Numbered from the stretch's first letter, positions 36,004 through 48,705 are shown. The stretch is DNA of 64,000 nt from Ottelia alismoides (GCA_037367405.1 JAZKJV010001870.1:930001-994000), one strand, 5' to 3'. Numbers and translations: made by a program. The notes: generated from the letters alone by a model not told the origin.

Positions 36004-38942
36004 TGATGAATCCACGATTCATCATCTCAATATCTTGATCTTAACAAAATCCCTGAGTAAAATCCCATAAAAATGTCCATAAAATAAATAAATTAAAAAA
36101 ATGACTCTTGTAAATAAAACACACTAATTAATGTATATTATATTGTACAAAATAATTTAACAATAAAAAGCCACAAAAATAACGGAGTTTTTCACCTGTA
36201 AATAGCTCAAAACTTCATGTATTTTTAATAAATTCATTTCAACTCCTTTTTGGCTAATTCTTTCTCCAAAGTGTTCATATCAATGTATATAAAAATACAA
36301 AAATACAAAACAAATTTTACCTCAAATAAATGCTCCTAGATCTCAAAGAGAAAAAGCCGTAAAAACCAACTTCTAAGCCAAATTACCGCTCCGTATGAAC
36401 TCCAAATTCACCAAACTGACTTTTAAAGTTCAAGTTAGAAAATTATCTATCCAACGGAAGTGGTTTCATTAAAATCGGAGCTCATTTGTAAAAGTTGGGT
36501 TTTGGGACCTAGATGTACATTGTAAATGAGAATATATTATGTACATATTTATTCCTTCTTCATTTTTTATTACTAAAAATACAAAAATATCATGATTGTG
36601 TTGTATTTTAATTGTAGTATTTTATTGTATTTTGCCATTGTAAATATCTCTCATTAAAAAGACAAAAAATACATATTAGAAAAGTAAAAAAATGTGTACA
36701 TGTTGTTTGTCTTCCCTTGTAAATTCTCCACTATTTATTTTTTTCTTTTTTATTCTATTGTAATTAAAGTAGCCAACTGTATTTCATTTATTTATTTAAT
36801 TTTCATTCTCTACAATAACCACCATTCAACTCTTTACCACCAACCTCCATTCAACTCCACCATTTTTTAAACCCCCCATTCAACTCCATTAATAATATAA
36901 CCTCCCACCACTTTAATAACTTCTCATTTCATCTTCTTTATATACACTTCATCCTCCTCAATTTGCACTTGATCCATCTTTATGTGAGGAGAGCCTAGTT
37001 CCCTGAGTTGAATCGGTGACAGCGACGCAACCGCGGTCGAGCGACGACGACCCTCTCTTCGGTGAGATCCGTTGGTTTTTTTTGGCCAACACCGCAGCCG
37101 CAACTGCGCGCTGCTTGAGCTCATTGCACGCAGGAGATTTGAGCGAAGACCGTGCTCACGAGAGCACTCCATAGGCGCCCGCGTTCATCGTAGGTAATTT
37201 TAGTTCATCTTGTCTTCATTTTTATCTTTGTAATTTTTTTAGTCCATCATATCACCACTCACCATCCTTCATTTGTTTATATATCTTAATCTTTATCACC
37301 ATCATCATCATATCATTTCCATCCCCCTTCTTTTTGTGTACTTATTTCCTGTCTAAAGAAAATTAAAAAAAGAAAAAAAATTAAAACAAAAAAGATCCCT
37401 TTTATTATAGCAGAAAATTAAAAAAAAACAAAAAAAAACAAAAAAATACACGCAACAACGGTCGGGGGAGGTTCCCACCGCCGCCGCCCAACCATCACCG
37501 GCCTACGCCCCAGTCGGTCGCGGTCCCTTGCGCCGCGCTACAGAGGCCTTTCGGACCGGTCACCTCCTCCATTCCTTCCGCCCCAAGCGGCAACCAAGCT
37601 GACCTCGCCGCTGACCGACCTTCCCTACCTCTCACCGTCGTCCCCGCTTGCGTCGCCTCCCCTCCGCCTCACCGTCACCGTCGTTCGCCGCCCTCTCCTT
37701 CACGACAGGGGCGCGGTCGTGCAACCTCCGCCGGCCGCATCCGACGCCGCCGCCGCCATCCATCACTTTGGGTTCTTTCCATCGTGTATCTAAGGAGGAA
37801 GAAGAAGGTAATTCCTTTATTGTAAAAATTGTATAAAGTTCTTATATAGTTTATATAATTACAATTAGGTCCCTGTACATACTTTTGTTGTAATTATTGT
37901 CTTTCTGTTTTGCAAGAATACCCATGTGTTTGTACTCGAATTTGGACCTCATTTTGGCGTCTTTTTATTTAAAGAAAAATAGCATTGTGTTGAGCAATTT
38001 ATTCTCTGTTATCTGAATATTTAATTATATTTTTATGATATTTAGGTAATTAATTAAAATTGTGTAACTGAAATTCTGCATATTTTACTCAAATTGAGCT
38101 ATTAAATTTATATCTCACAAACAGTTGCTCTAAAAATTCCACAAATATTGTATATGATGCCGTGATATGTGATGAACTTACTGTCCAAATTTCATCCTAA
38201 ATGGAGTTGTCTTGTGCCTGAAATAAATTATAGAGTGATTTTAGTATTTCATTTTTAATTAAATCCATGTACATCCTTTTTGCGAAATTTCAACTCTACT
38301 GGATTGATCATCTAAATATATTTCTGAGATAATTCACATTCTGATCAATTTGACATTGTGGATTAATTAAGAATTATTTACTCACTGTCACTCTGATTTT
38401 ACTAAAAAATCCATAAAAAATTCATATTTTGTCAAAAAATTCCAAAAATATTACTGTAGCTTCCTTCAATCATGTTTTAATTTCAGTAAAATTTTCATGA
38501 TTTTTGCTTACTGTTTGTATGAGAAATAGCGAAAAAACCCATAAAAAGTGTGCATTTTTCCTTGTTGCATTTTAACACCTAAAATTCCAAAAAAATGTGT
38601 TTTGTGTTCATCACTGGATTAGGATTTTAGGAAAAATATAATTTGGATGAATTGGATTAATTTAATATTAAAATTAATTTGGCTAAGTTATGTGATTTCT
38701 TAGTACTTAATTCACCCGCATTTTGCATTTGCTCCAGTTTTTGCATAAAAAATTTAAAAAAATACCGCACTTGGAAATCTAGACCTAAATTTTCGAATTA
38801 AACCTGAAGTTGTTCCTTTGCCTCCCTGTGTTCGATCCCGAATTGCCCGAGATATAAATTAAGCTGAGACACTCTTCACGGAGATCCTTCTCTCGGTTCT
38901 GACCGAATCGCTAAGTACACGTACCACAACGAACACAAATTA
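36004..38942 (+). repeat. E5 LTR copy B, nearly complete, plus orientation
   Basis: 2.94 kb, starting at the U3 end right after a PPT and following the full LTR to CACAAATTA, about 24 bp short of the U5 end (which in the 5' LTR reads ...ATTTAGCGACTCGTCA). A TATA box lies near 36938-36945. Its promoter faces right, that is, antisense to the gag-pol genes of the same element. The GC-rich section lies at 37440-37790. Confidence 0.93.
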
Positions 38943-39118
38943 TTTTTGTGGATTTTTATTGTTAAATTATTTTGTACATTATAATATACATTAATTAGTG
39001 TGTTTTATTTACAAGAGTCATTTTGTTAATTTATTGATTTTATGGACATTTTTATGGGATTTTACTCGGGGATTTTGTTAAGATCAAGATATTGAGATGA
39101 TGAATCGTGGATTCATCA
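38943..39118 (-). repeat. E5 3' LTR stub, first 176 bp (minus orientation)
   Basis: Reverse complement of the LTR start, running from U3 at 39118 to CCACAAAAATAA at 38943, where it joins LTR copy B in the opposite orientation. The junction shares TTA with both parents. This is all that remains of the 3' LTR in its expected place after pol and PPT. Confidence 0.93.
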
Positions 39119-40516
39119 CCCCCCTATACTTAAACTTTGCTAGTCCTCGAGCAAATAAAGAATGAATAAGTTGGATTAACTCCTGACTGTGCATGTGAAT
39201 ACAAGACTTGATCCGTTCAAGAACTCTCGATTTTAGAAATCCTAAAATTCTAAGCTGAACCAAGCTCTAGTCAAAAGGTATCCAATTTCCCTAATCATCA
39301 GACTCTCTTTGTATACATATATAGTAGGGATATGACCTTAAGTGTTGACCGCAGTTACAAGAGTAGAGTCACAACGTCACCCAAGGTTCCAGTCCAAGAG
39401 ACTCTCCTAAGGACCCGATCCTCAACACTATGGAATAAATCATTTCTTGCATCCAATTCACCGTCTCTTTAGTTGTCAGACTTAAAAGTGTAGATGGAAG
39501 GCCATTTGATGGAAGGCATAGGATTGTGTCATTTCTTCTCTCCCTCTCATTGGAACAAGGATCCTCTCAAGTGCCTTATTACTCAACGCATTTTTTTGGT
39601 GTTAATCAGTGCGTCCGTCAAGAGAAGTTGGAGCCGTCTGCACTTGTTTTCCTGGGAGTACACCGGGGTGTGCCTTTTTTGACTATCTATTATACCTTCT
39701 ACACCCAGACTTGTAGCATTTACGATGCAGAGCCCTTTTTTGGTGCAAGCCCGACTCCTGGTCCTAATAGCAGTGGTCCAAGTGGACACTTTGAAATGGT
39801 TGGGAGCGCTCGCCTTTGGTGGAAGCTCTTTCGATAATTGACTTTGTGGAATGAGAGCTTTTCTTTGACATTTTCATTGCTTTGTAGTATTTTGGCTAGC
39901 TCCACTGCTTTTACCAAGAGTTGGCGCACACTGATCAACATTTTTTAATTTTATCACACCCTGGCACATAGGTAAATGTCAAGAGATAGTACAAGAACCA
40001 TGTTCTCATACTGGCTAAAAAATGTTGACACTCAGGTTTCATGAAGCCTTCATTGATTTTATCCCATCCTCGAGCATCATCAAATCAAATCCAAACTCAA
40101 ATCCCCCATCCCAGATCCTCAAGTGAAATTTCAACTCATCTCATCATAACTGCAGTCGTGTATGTGAGGTGCTGATCATATTCTTAGGGTAGAGACTAAG
40201 CATGCAATATAGCACACAAATCTTTCAAACTAGGGAAATGTGAATAATTAAGTCCAAGACCCTAATGACTAAGGCTGGTTAACTCAAAATCTCAAGAGCT
40301 CATAAACCAAGTGTTCTTAAACATCACTAGTCTTGTGTGAAAGTGAATGTGTCAGGGGTTAAACCAACTTAATAGTTAGCTTTTTTTTAAGTTTCAGAAT
40401 TTTTTTTTCAAAAAGATTTTTTTCTTTGAAAAAGTTTTTTTACAAAGGTGTTTTTTATCTTTATTTTTTTGAAAAATATAGATAAATAAGAAAGGACACA
40501 CATTTTTTTGAATTTT
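39119..40516 (-). repeat. E5 3' spacer, right inverted arm, with PPT
   Basis: The normal copy of the spacer: it follows pol and ends with a PPT (minus strand AAGTATAGGGGGG, 39119-39131) against the LTR stub. It is the inverted partner of 34582-36003. The paired arms extend through the first 176 bp of both LTRs, giving about 1.57 kb of inverted repeat (34582-36179 and 38943-40516). Confidence 0.95.
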
Positions 40517-40559
40517 TTTTACCCACCCCATAATTATAGTATAATATATACAAAAATAC

Positions 40560-40969
40560 GTGAAAATACGAGCTATGGGTAAAGTATATATGTAATATAT
40601 ATACGCCCCCTATACTTAGCATGTGCTATGTCCTCATGGCACAAGAAGCGAGAAAAAGACATACCTCGTGCTAAGCGTAGGATGACTAGAATAATAAAGA
40701 GTATAGAAGTCGATCCGCCCCCCTATACTTAGGCTCTGGTTAGCCTAAGTGTAGAAGAATAGCAAAAATGGGGCGGACCAGGTCAAGAAGAGAAATGGAT
40801 GAGTATACATATGGAGGGCATCGACTCCCCCTATACTAGGCTCTTGGTAAGCCTAAGTATAAGACAAGAGTAAGTGTGAGAAACGATGTGATCTGGAGAA
40901 TATACAAAGAAGGGAGAATATACAAGAGTGATTGAATCTTCTAAGATGTTGAATCTTGATGCTGCATCT
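40560..40969 (-). repeat. E5 post-pol hairpins
   Basis: Two clear hairpins: CTATACTTAGGCT/AGCCTAAGTGTAG (40723-40735 and 40742-40754) and CTATACTAGGC/GCCTAAGTATA (40831-40841 and 40851-40861). A looser pair lies near 40610-40680. They occupy the same position after pol as the arrays of E2 and E3. This stretch is present once and is not part of the inverted arms. Confidence 0.85.
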
Positions 40970-42550
40970 TCATGATGAGTAATATGATGTATCTGCTCTG
41001 TGCTCGCTCCGCATGAAGTTGATGACCTCGACTTGGATTAAAAACTCTTTCGAATCAACGAAATGCTTCAACAGCTGTCCATTCACCACATGAGATTGTG
41101 CACCATTTGTGAGATCAACTATCTCTACATTTCCATTCTCGTGCACTTTCTTAACAACAAAGGGACCCGTCCATTTAGATTTGAGCTTCCCATGGAACAT
41201 CTTCAACCTGGCATTGAACAACCATACCTTTTGTCCAGGGACAAAGTCTTTGCACCTAATGTGCTGATCATGCCATCTTTTTACTTTGTCCTTATAAATC
41301 AAACTGTTGTCATATGCCCTGTTTCGGATTTCCACGAGCTCGTTCAAGTTCAAGTCTCGACAAAGCTTCCCTAGGTGACAACTCCAATTAATCTTCTTAA
41401 TTGCCCATTCGGATTTATGAATCAATTCTGCGGGCAAATGGCATGGCTTGCCATAAATCATTCTAAATGGTGAAGTACCCAATGGTGTCTTGTAGGCTGT
41501 CCTATAGGCCCACAGAACTTGGTCCAAGAGCTGGGACCAGTTCTTCCTATCAGGACGAACCCATTTCTGCAAAATACTCTTCACCTCTCTGTTCGAAACC
41601 TCTGTCATGCCGTTGGACTGTGGGTGGTAAGGACTAGTAACTCTATGCTCAAATCCATAGTCCTTAGCTAAAGATCTCATATCTAAGTTCACAAAATGGC
41701 TACCCCCATCAGATATCAAGACTTTTGGCACCCCAAACCTAGCAATGATATGGTCTCTCACAAACTTACAGACAGTCTTGCTGTCTGCTGTTCGGGTTGG
41801 GATAGCCTCCACCCACCTGGATAAATAGTCAACCGCCAACAATATGTACTCATGTCCTTGGCTGTTAGGAAAGGGACCCATAAAATCTATGCCCCATGCA
41901 TCAAAAACATCACAAATAATCATCGGTTGCATGGGCATCTCATCTCTCTGTCCAACTGTCCCTCCCATTTTTTGACAGATAGGGCACAACCGTACAAAAT
42001 CAATAGCATCTCTAAACAAGGTCGGCCAATACAATCCACATTGAAGTACTTTGTGAGCGGTTCTCTTTCCTGAATGGTGTCCTCTAGCCTCAAGTGAATG
42101 ACAATATGTGAGGACACTCTGGTATTCCTTCTGAGGAATACACCTTCTCCAAACACAATCCGGTCCTTCGAAGAAAAGGAAAGGATCGTCCCAGTGGTAT
42201 CTCCTCGAATCTGACTTCAGTCGATCAATGCTGCTCCTAGTCCAACCATGGGGAACCTGCTTGGAGACAAGATAGTTCACCATATTGGCATACCATGGGA
42301 GTGAGTCAATAACACAAATTGACTCATCTGGGTAGGTCTCTCTAATCCGCTCAAAATCAGGAGAATCCTTAAGTTCAATCCGAGAAAGGTGATCAGCCAC
42401 AACATTCTTCACTCTAGGTTTATCCTTTATCTCCAAATCAAATTCCTGGAGGAGTAAAATCCACCTAAGAAGACACGCCTTCGCGTCCTTCTTTTCCATT
42501 AAATATCGAATGGCTGTGTGATCTGTATAAATTGTCACCTTAGAGCCCAA
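40970..42550 (-). pseudogene. pol: E5 pol: RNase H end and integrase
   Basis: A 526-codon uninterrupted frame. Residues 5-58 are the end of RNase H ([17 protein letters not shown] ... VVADHLSRI). Integrase follows: zinc-finger residues around H151, H158/159, C189 and C192; catalytic triad D222 (GIDFMGPF), D281 (ISDGG) and E317 (MTEVSNRE); GPF module at about 462-464 ([13 protein letters not shown]). Motifs are typical of the plant Athila/Tat branch. It is continuous in frame with the upstream ORF except for one TAG at 42578, so it is the C-terminal half of one polyprotein. The integrase itself looks complete. The first codon here is not a real start. Confidence 0.95.
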
Positions 42551-42577
42551 AATATATGATCTAAACTTCTCGAGGGC

Positions 42578-44311
42578 CTATACTACCGCGAGCATTTCCT
42601 TTTCAGTCACTGTATAGTTTTTCTGTGTAGGATCTAAAACTTTGCTCGCGTAATGGATCGCAAACGGAATCCCCTCTCGCCGTCGTCCTAACACAGCTCC
42701 TATAGCAAAATCTGAAGCATCAGTCATGATCTCAAAGGGGAGAGACCAGTCAGGAGCATGTAGGATAGGCGAGGCACAAATCTTCCTCATCAAGAGCTCA
42801 AAGGCCTCCAGACACCTGTGATCTACAATGAACTCTGTGTCTTTCCCTAAGAGCTCAGTCAGTGGTCGGGCGATCTTTGAAAAATCTTGAATGAATCTTC
42901 TACAGAATCCAACATGCCCTAAGAATGACCGCACTGACTTCACGTTGGTAGGTGGATCGAGTTTCTTGATCTCCTCCACCTTGGCAGGGTCAACCTCCAT
43001 TCCCCTTTTGGAGATCACATGCCCCAACACGATACCCTCCGTCACCATAAAGTGACTCTTCTCCCAGGAGAGTACCAGATTCACCTCTCTACACCTCGTG
43101 AGGACTCGGTCCAAGTGCGCTAAACATGTATCAGAAGAATCACCATGGACCGAGAAGTCATCCATGAACACTTCCAGGAAATCTCCCACCATCTCGGCAA
43201 ATATGGCTATCATGCGCCGCTGAAATGTGCCCGGGGCATTGCAAAGCCCGAATGGCATGCGCTTAAAAGCATAAGTGCCGAATGGACATGTGAATGTGGT
43301 CTTTTCCTGGTCCTCAGAGGCTATGGCCACATGGTTGTAGCTAGAGTACCCATCAAGAAAACAAAAGAACTCTTTCCCTGCAAGTCTCTCCAAGATCTGA
43401 TCAATAAAAGGCAAGGGAAAGTAATCTTTCTTGGTCGCAGCATTCAGGCATCTGTAGTCAACACAAACACGCCACGACGTAGGTACTCGTGTCGCGATCT
43501 CTACCCCCTCCTCGTTGGTGACCATCTGAATTCCCGACTTCTTCGAGACAACATGAAGTGGGGTCACCCACTTGGAGTCAGAAATATGGTATATAAACCC
43601 TGCCTTGCACCATTTCTCAATCTCTTTCTTCACCACTTCCCGTAGATTGGGGTTAAGTCTCCTTTGGAACTCACGGGAAGGTCTCACATTATCCTCAGTA
43701 AGAATGTGGTGCGAGCAGAAAGTGGGGTTGATCCCCACGAGATCCGACACTGTCCAGCCTATTGCTTTGCGGTTCCTCTCTAAGACCTCTAACAACCTAG
43801 ACTCCTGTTCCAAAGTCAAGTCTGAGCTAATGATGACAGGATATCTCTCTTTGGGTCCCGCAAGAAAGGCATACTTGAGTGTAGGAGGTAGTGATTTCAG
43901 TTCTGGCAATGTGGTATCATCAAGCAGATCTGGTTGAACTGAATCTGAATCTGGTTCCGTGCTGCATGAAGGTGGGCTAAGCTGAGTAGTACTCGCCACC
44001 AAATCAGAAGTATAGGGAGTCGGATCGCCAAAGAAACACGGTAGTTCGGCCAAAGCCGCGTCCGACTCATCATCTATATCCCATGATCATTCCGAAGGGG
44101 ATGGAACTGACAGATCCAGATGGATCTCTGTGTCATCAAGGGAATAGGTAGATGCATCTCTCACAAGATCAGACAACACCTGGAAAACTGCATCATCTAC
44201 TATACCCTTTCCAGATGAAAGGGACTCGCTCTGTCCTGAAGGAATCTGTCCCCAAATCCCAACTGTGCTAATGAAACTGCAATCTGCCTCTGAAGATGAG
44301 TACTCTGCCAC
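42578..44311 (-). pseudogene. pol: E5 pol: reverse transcriptase and RNase H start
   Basis: The 491-codon part (44053-42578) holds RT: CVDYR (about 197-201), FLDGYSSYN (232-240), MPFGLCNAP (266-274) and the active site FMDD (296-299), then the RNase H start MTDASDFAIGAVL. It ends EKEMLAVV followed by TAG at 42578-42580; the next codons ([13 protein letters not shown]) continue the same frame, so this is a single nonsense mutation. Upstream, a TGA at 44087-44089 separates a 74-codon linker in the same frame. Antisense frames of up to 166 codons on the plus strand are shadows of this gene. Confidence 0.95.
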
Positions 44312-44753
44312 TCTCTGAATCGGGTCGCTGACACTTGGTTTGCTTCATCTCAAGGTTCACTTCTCCGCCTGGAGAACGGAACTTCATCATTCCCGTACCA
44401 TAATCGAAAGCTGCGCCTGCAGTCCTAAGGAAGGGCCGCCCAAGAATGATCTGAGATTCTCTCCAATGATTGAGGGTCTCCATGTCCAAGACTGTGAAAT
44501 CAACTTGATATTTCTGCCCCTCAATTGAGATAACTACGTTCTTCACTTCTCCATTAGGTCTCTTCACTGATTGATCAGCGAATTGGAGTAAGGCTTTAGA
44601 TTTGCGAAGTGATCCCAACTCCAATTTCTGATATAATGCTAAGGGAAGTAAGTTAATCGAAGAACCGTTATCTAAGAGTGTGCGTGCAAACGCAATGTCG
44701 TCAATACGACTCTCCACATAGTGAGCACCCATGTCTCTCTTTTTCCTTGGCAA
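44268..44753 (-). pseudogene. pol: E5 aspartic protease (retropepsin)
   Basis: 161 codons. The catalytic loop is LLDNGSSINLLPLALYQKL at about residues 26-44 (D28), a DNGSS form in place of the more common DTGA/S, and it is followed by IILGRPFLRTAGA. It would release Gag and Pol proteins from the precursor. It is in a different frame from RT, and the two overlap by 44 bp, so either a frameshift mutation or programmed shifting separates them; decay is more likely given the nonsense codons on both sides. Confidence 0.9.
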
Positions 44754-44859
44754 AGTCTGATTCTTGAGACAATAGGTTGTGGCTACTGATAAGATGTGTC
44801 TTTATATTTCGGTTATCTTTCTTCCTGCTAACCCTTGTAGGTGTGCATCTCACCTTAAG

Positions 44860-45681
44860 TTATTTTTGGAAGGCAGGATGGTTAGCCACATATTCATCAA
44901 ATGGCACCTTGACTGTGATATTCTCTTTACAAAACCGTGCCATATCGGGGTCATCTTTCTGAATCTTTTTGATGCACTTTACTGTCGTAAGAGCACGGGG
45001 GAAAGGGATGGAAGCTAGAGAAACTGAAGATGAAGAGTCTGAATCATGAACTGAAAGATCATTCTTGGCATTAACGGAAACATAGTTCTTCATACATGAA
45101 TATTTTTGATGCAACATGGGATCAAAATAAAAACTATCTACTACAGGTTGTGGAATAGAAGCTGGAGTGTTATCAACCACAACCGGAGATGCAAGGTCCT
45201 CCGTAGACTCAGAAGTGTATCCATGTTGCCGATGCCGCATACGTGCTCTCCTTCTCCTCTCGGCTCCCTGAGTAGAAATCCTCAAATGATGCTGATGGGG
45301 CTCCGAAATATGATGCCTCTCCTCCTCGTCCTATGAAGACTCCTCAGGTAGAACTCCAGAGATGCCCCTCCTCGTGTCCCTCGCCCTGTCAGGTACGGTC
45401 ACGGTCCTTCCGCTCTTGAGTGACATGTGGTTAGCCTCGTCACACGAAAGAATCTCATGTTCAGATCTAGGAGATGCTGAATAGTATACCTGACTAAAAT
45501 GCTGCTGAGAACTAGATCGGTTCAGGCTATTGGGGTTAGCCTGAACTTGGGTTGGGATCGAGGTAGAAGGTGCAGTCTGCTCGTCTCGCCATCTGGATAG
45601 GCGGTTGACATCCACCCGTAAGTCATGAATCTCGTTCCTGTAGGAATGTAGCTCGTCGAGTATCTGCTGCTGTATATCCAC
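44860..45681 (-). pseudogene. gag: E5 gag C-terminal part / linker to protease
   Basis: Two frames in phase (45681-45331 and 45285-44860) separated by a TAG at 45331-45333. The first has a charged helix (DIQQQILDELHSYRNEIHDLRVDVNRLSRWRDE); the second has Arg-rich and Ser/Asp-rich stretches. No zinc knuckle (CCHC) is seen. Position between Gag and protease suggests a linker or spacer domain. Confidence 0.75.
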
Positions 45682-47441
45682 GGGACTAGACGAAGAAGGA
45701 AGTGGATAAGATTGGGAAGAAGAACGGGAAGACTGGCCCTGCTGGCCAGAGTACTGCCTCTGCTGCTGCTGCTGGGATTGCGGGCCCTGTTGGTCCGCTA
45801 GTAATGGCCCTGTCGGCCATACTGCTGGTACTGCTGCCTCTGCTGCTGGGGTGGATGGAATCCAGGGCTCTGCTGTGAAGGAGGTGGTGCGGAGGTGAAT
45901 GCGGTATTATGAAAGGTCGGGGGACGTTGATAGGTCTGTCGGTCTCCCGTACTTCCCTGCCTGGCAGGGTCCTGAGTATACCATACTCCATTCACCTCCC
46001 AAATCGGTGGAGGCTCCTCCTGGACTGTCTCTGCTAATTGAGGTGGCTGCTGGAAAGAGTGGGTGTAGGATTGGTCCTGCTCCCACGGCTGGGGTTGCCC
46101 TGACACCAACTGCTCCTGAACATGGTGAACTCGGTATACGGGAGCAGATGGTGCAGTCACGGAAGGTATCTTTATCTTAGATACCTTCTCAGTCAACTCC
46201 TCCATCTGTTTTGGAAGTTTGGAGACGCTCCGGTCTAACTCATCAATCCTCCTGTCAATCCTCTCAACTACAGTAAGCTTGTCAGCAAGGAGTCCCATGC
46301 TAGGTATCACGTCCTGAGAGAGATTGACTACAGCTGATTTTCCCCCTCCAAGTGAGAGTGAACTGGGGGATGGTGTATAGGCCCTGCTGGCCATCTGTGA
46401 GCGGCTAGTTTCAGCCATCTGCTCGAATACCCTCCAGACGGTATCCGCTCCTCGTGATGTATAGCTGCCTCCACAGGCAGCGCTCACCAAACCCTGCATC
46501 TCAGGGTTGAGACCAGTAAAGAATGACTGGACCAAGATGTTATCATCTAGTCCATGACATGGACACTTCTGCAGGATGTCTTTGAATCTTTCCCAAGCAT
46601 CACAAAAAGCTTCATGGGGTAATTAGGAAAAACTCGTAATGTGCGTCCTCATCATGTTAGTTCTACTCAAAGGGTAGAACTTATTCAAAAACAGGTCCTT
46701 GAACTTGGCATATGTGGTGACGGCGATCCTAAGATTCTTTACCCAGTAATCAGCTTTGCCACCCAAGGCAAATGGAAGGGCTTTGAGCCTAATATAACCC
46801 TGCCTAACCTTTTTGATGTTTGAGGTTAGCGCAGATGAGCTCAAAGTCCCTTAGGAATGCATATGGCTCCTCAGAAGCATTCCCATCAAAGTGTGGCAAC
46901 AGGTTCAGAAAATGCGGCTTCAATTCAAAATCAACCTCGGGTTCGGCCAGACTCAAGTAGTTCCGAATTTGATATTGTCCAGGGTTATATGCCGCATCCA
47001 TTGGTGGTTGGACCCCAACATTCAACTGTCCTAACTGAGCTCTGAGAAGTGCATGTTGCTGCTCAGATGCAGCTATCTGGCAAGTATCATTTTCATTGGG
47101 TCTTCATTGTTCTCTTCTTCCTCTTCTTTCTTCTTTGGAGGCATTTTACTTGTATCTTCTATATGGCCTGAATCAGCAATGTGTTCTTGATTAGAAGAGG
47201 ATTTATGAATCAAGATATTCTCATCGAGGCGAAGGTCTTCCTCGGTGAGGTGGGAAGAGAGAAAGGGAATGGTTTGAGAGTAACCATCCCGAGAGTGGGT
47301 AATCCTAGGCTCAAGAGGGTCATGAGTCCAGGTTGGTCCATGTTGTACATGGACCTGTGAAGACATACTTCTTGGATGTTTCAAAGGGAGATTCGCAAAG
47401 TCCGAATAATTATCCCCCCAATCAGTCATCTTCGATGTCAA
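45682..47441 (-). pseudogene. gag: E5 gag (nucleocapsid precursor)
   Basis: Several frames in order: 47441-47073 (N-terminal), 47025-46804 and 46844-46623 (LAEPEVDFELKPHFLNLLPHFDG, then IRLKALPFALGGKADYWVKNL), and 46535-45798 (VQSFFTGLNPEMQGLVSAACGGSY, a predicted coiled coil near residues 80-120, then a Gln/Pro-rich tail). The blocks match the retrotransposon gag domain of Athila-type elements. Several frame changes and stops show that it is no longer translatable as one protein. Confidence 0.88.
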
Positions 47442-48685
47442 AAGAACTGATTAGAACACGATTTTCCAATGAAGTGCTAGTTCTACGGTGCACATAAATG
47501 TGCGGAGTAAACTCACACAATACAAACGCAATTCAAACCCTCAATTTCACCAACTCAACACGTGATGGCCGTAAGAGTTCGACCGAATTATCTTGTCAAT
47601 TTTAGTTGGTGAGAAATACAATCTTGGAAAGATTAACGAGCTGTTAGGTGCCCGTATTTTCCTACAGACTGACCCGGTTCAAAGAACCAGTAGTAAGTAA
47701 GAAATCCAGACTTGGCTCTATCCTAGGGTCGTCTCTCTCTCACTTGCAAGTAAAACAAACAATGAGTGCTTTATGCACCCGAGAACAAGGGTTCTTTTTA
47801 TTCCAATTATTTAATCGACCTGCTCAATTCAGTCCCAATTTTAGAGTTAGGTTATCACTTGAAATTTATGTGAACACACAAGCACGTCTACCGTTCAGTC
47901 CCAATTTCCTTTTGATCTTAAGTTGTAAAACAAGAGGGGAATCAGAAATCAGAATGCAAACGAGAAACTATGATGCATGCTCAGAAGAAGGTATACTTAC
48001 AGTGAATCCCAGCACTCTCCATGCATTATGCAAAACTGAATTTATAAATATTACACTAAATGCATGCAGATCGAGAAAACCGCACCTAAACAATATACTA
48101 TTAGCGGGGAAGAATTGATTTAATTTTGAGCTAAGTAGTACGTGTCTATGTGCGTCTCATTATGAATCTTATAAGATATGTGAATCTTCTAAGATATGTG
48201 TGGCCTAAATTACGATGGGCACAAACAAATTTGATTCTAAACTACCGTGTGCCTAATCCTTAATTTCGCCACTCAAGTCGAGCCCCACCCTCACCGGAGA
48301 GTGAAAAAGGTCTCGACACACCACAAATAATGTCCAAGTCTTTTTCTACACACGCGAGCAGTCAAACAAGAGCCGCTATAAATGAGCAACTACCTAAATA
48401 ATTACAACAATTTACAAAAATTCTCTCGAAGATAAATAAATTCTCCAAGCTCTTCAGCAGTCGGCACGCGTCACGTCCGTCGACCTCCGATGCACTCCAA
48501 GTCCACCGAGCCCTCGCAAGGAAAATGAGATTTATATTAGAGAGATAAAAACAAAATATATATACGAATATGAAGAAAAATAATTGAAAGGAAAATGGAT
48601 TAATTACAAGTGGCTCGGGGGTCAGACTACCCGAGTAAGTGAAATCTAAATCCAAATTTTTAAACTAATCCCTAAGCCGTTTGCT
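47442..48685 (-). mobile_element. E5 5' leader
   Basis: 1.24 kb between PBS and gag. No credible gene: a 156-codon plus-strand frame at 47648 runs antisense and has no recognisable motif. The section 47560-48110 corresponds in order and wording to the E3 leader (59390-59990), for example the TTGGCTCTATCCTAG / ATGGCTCTATCTTAG block. Confidence 0.75.
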
Positions 48686-48703
48686 TCCCCGACAACAGCG
48701 CCA
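48686..48703 (-). other. E5 primer-binding site (tRNA-Asp, 2 mismatches)
   Basis: Minus strand TGGCGCTGTTGTCGGGGA, 16/18 to the tRNA-Asp complement, 2 nt from the LTR end at 48706. The misplaced copy at 34444-34461 is 18/18. Confidence 0.93.
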
Positions 48704-48705
48704 TC

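Noticed and set aside
34582..40516. DNA transposon with long terminal inverted repeats
   Set aside because: The arms are parts of the E5 spacer and LTR, with PPT and LTR borders inside them, and no transposase or target duplication at the arm ends.
43145..43645. 166-codon plus-strand open frame
   Set aside because: It is antisense to well-supported reverse transcriptase of E5 and has no motif of its own; the same explains the frames at 43572-43937 and 41063-41374.
47648..48118. 156-codon plus-strand frame in the E5 leader
   Set aside because: Antisense to the leader, no motif, and the homologous E3 leader has no equivalent.
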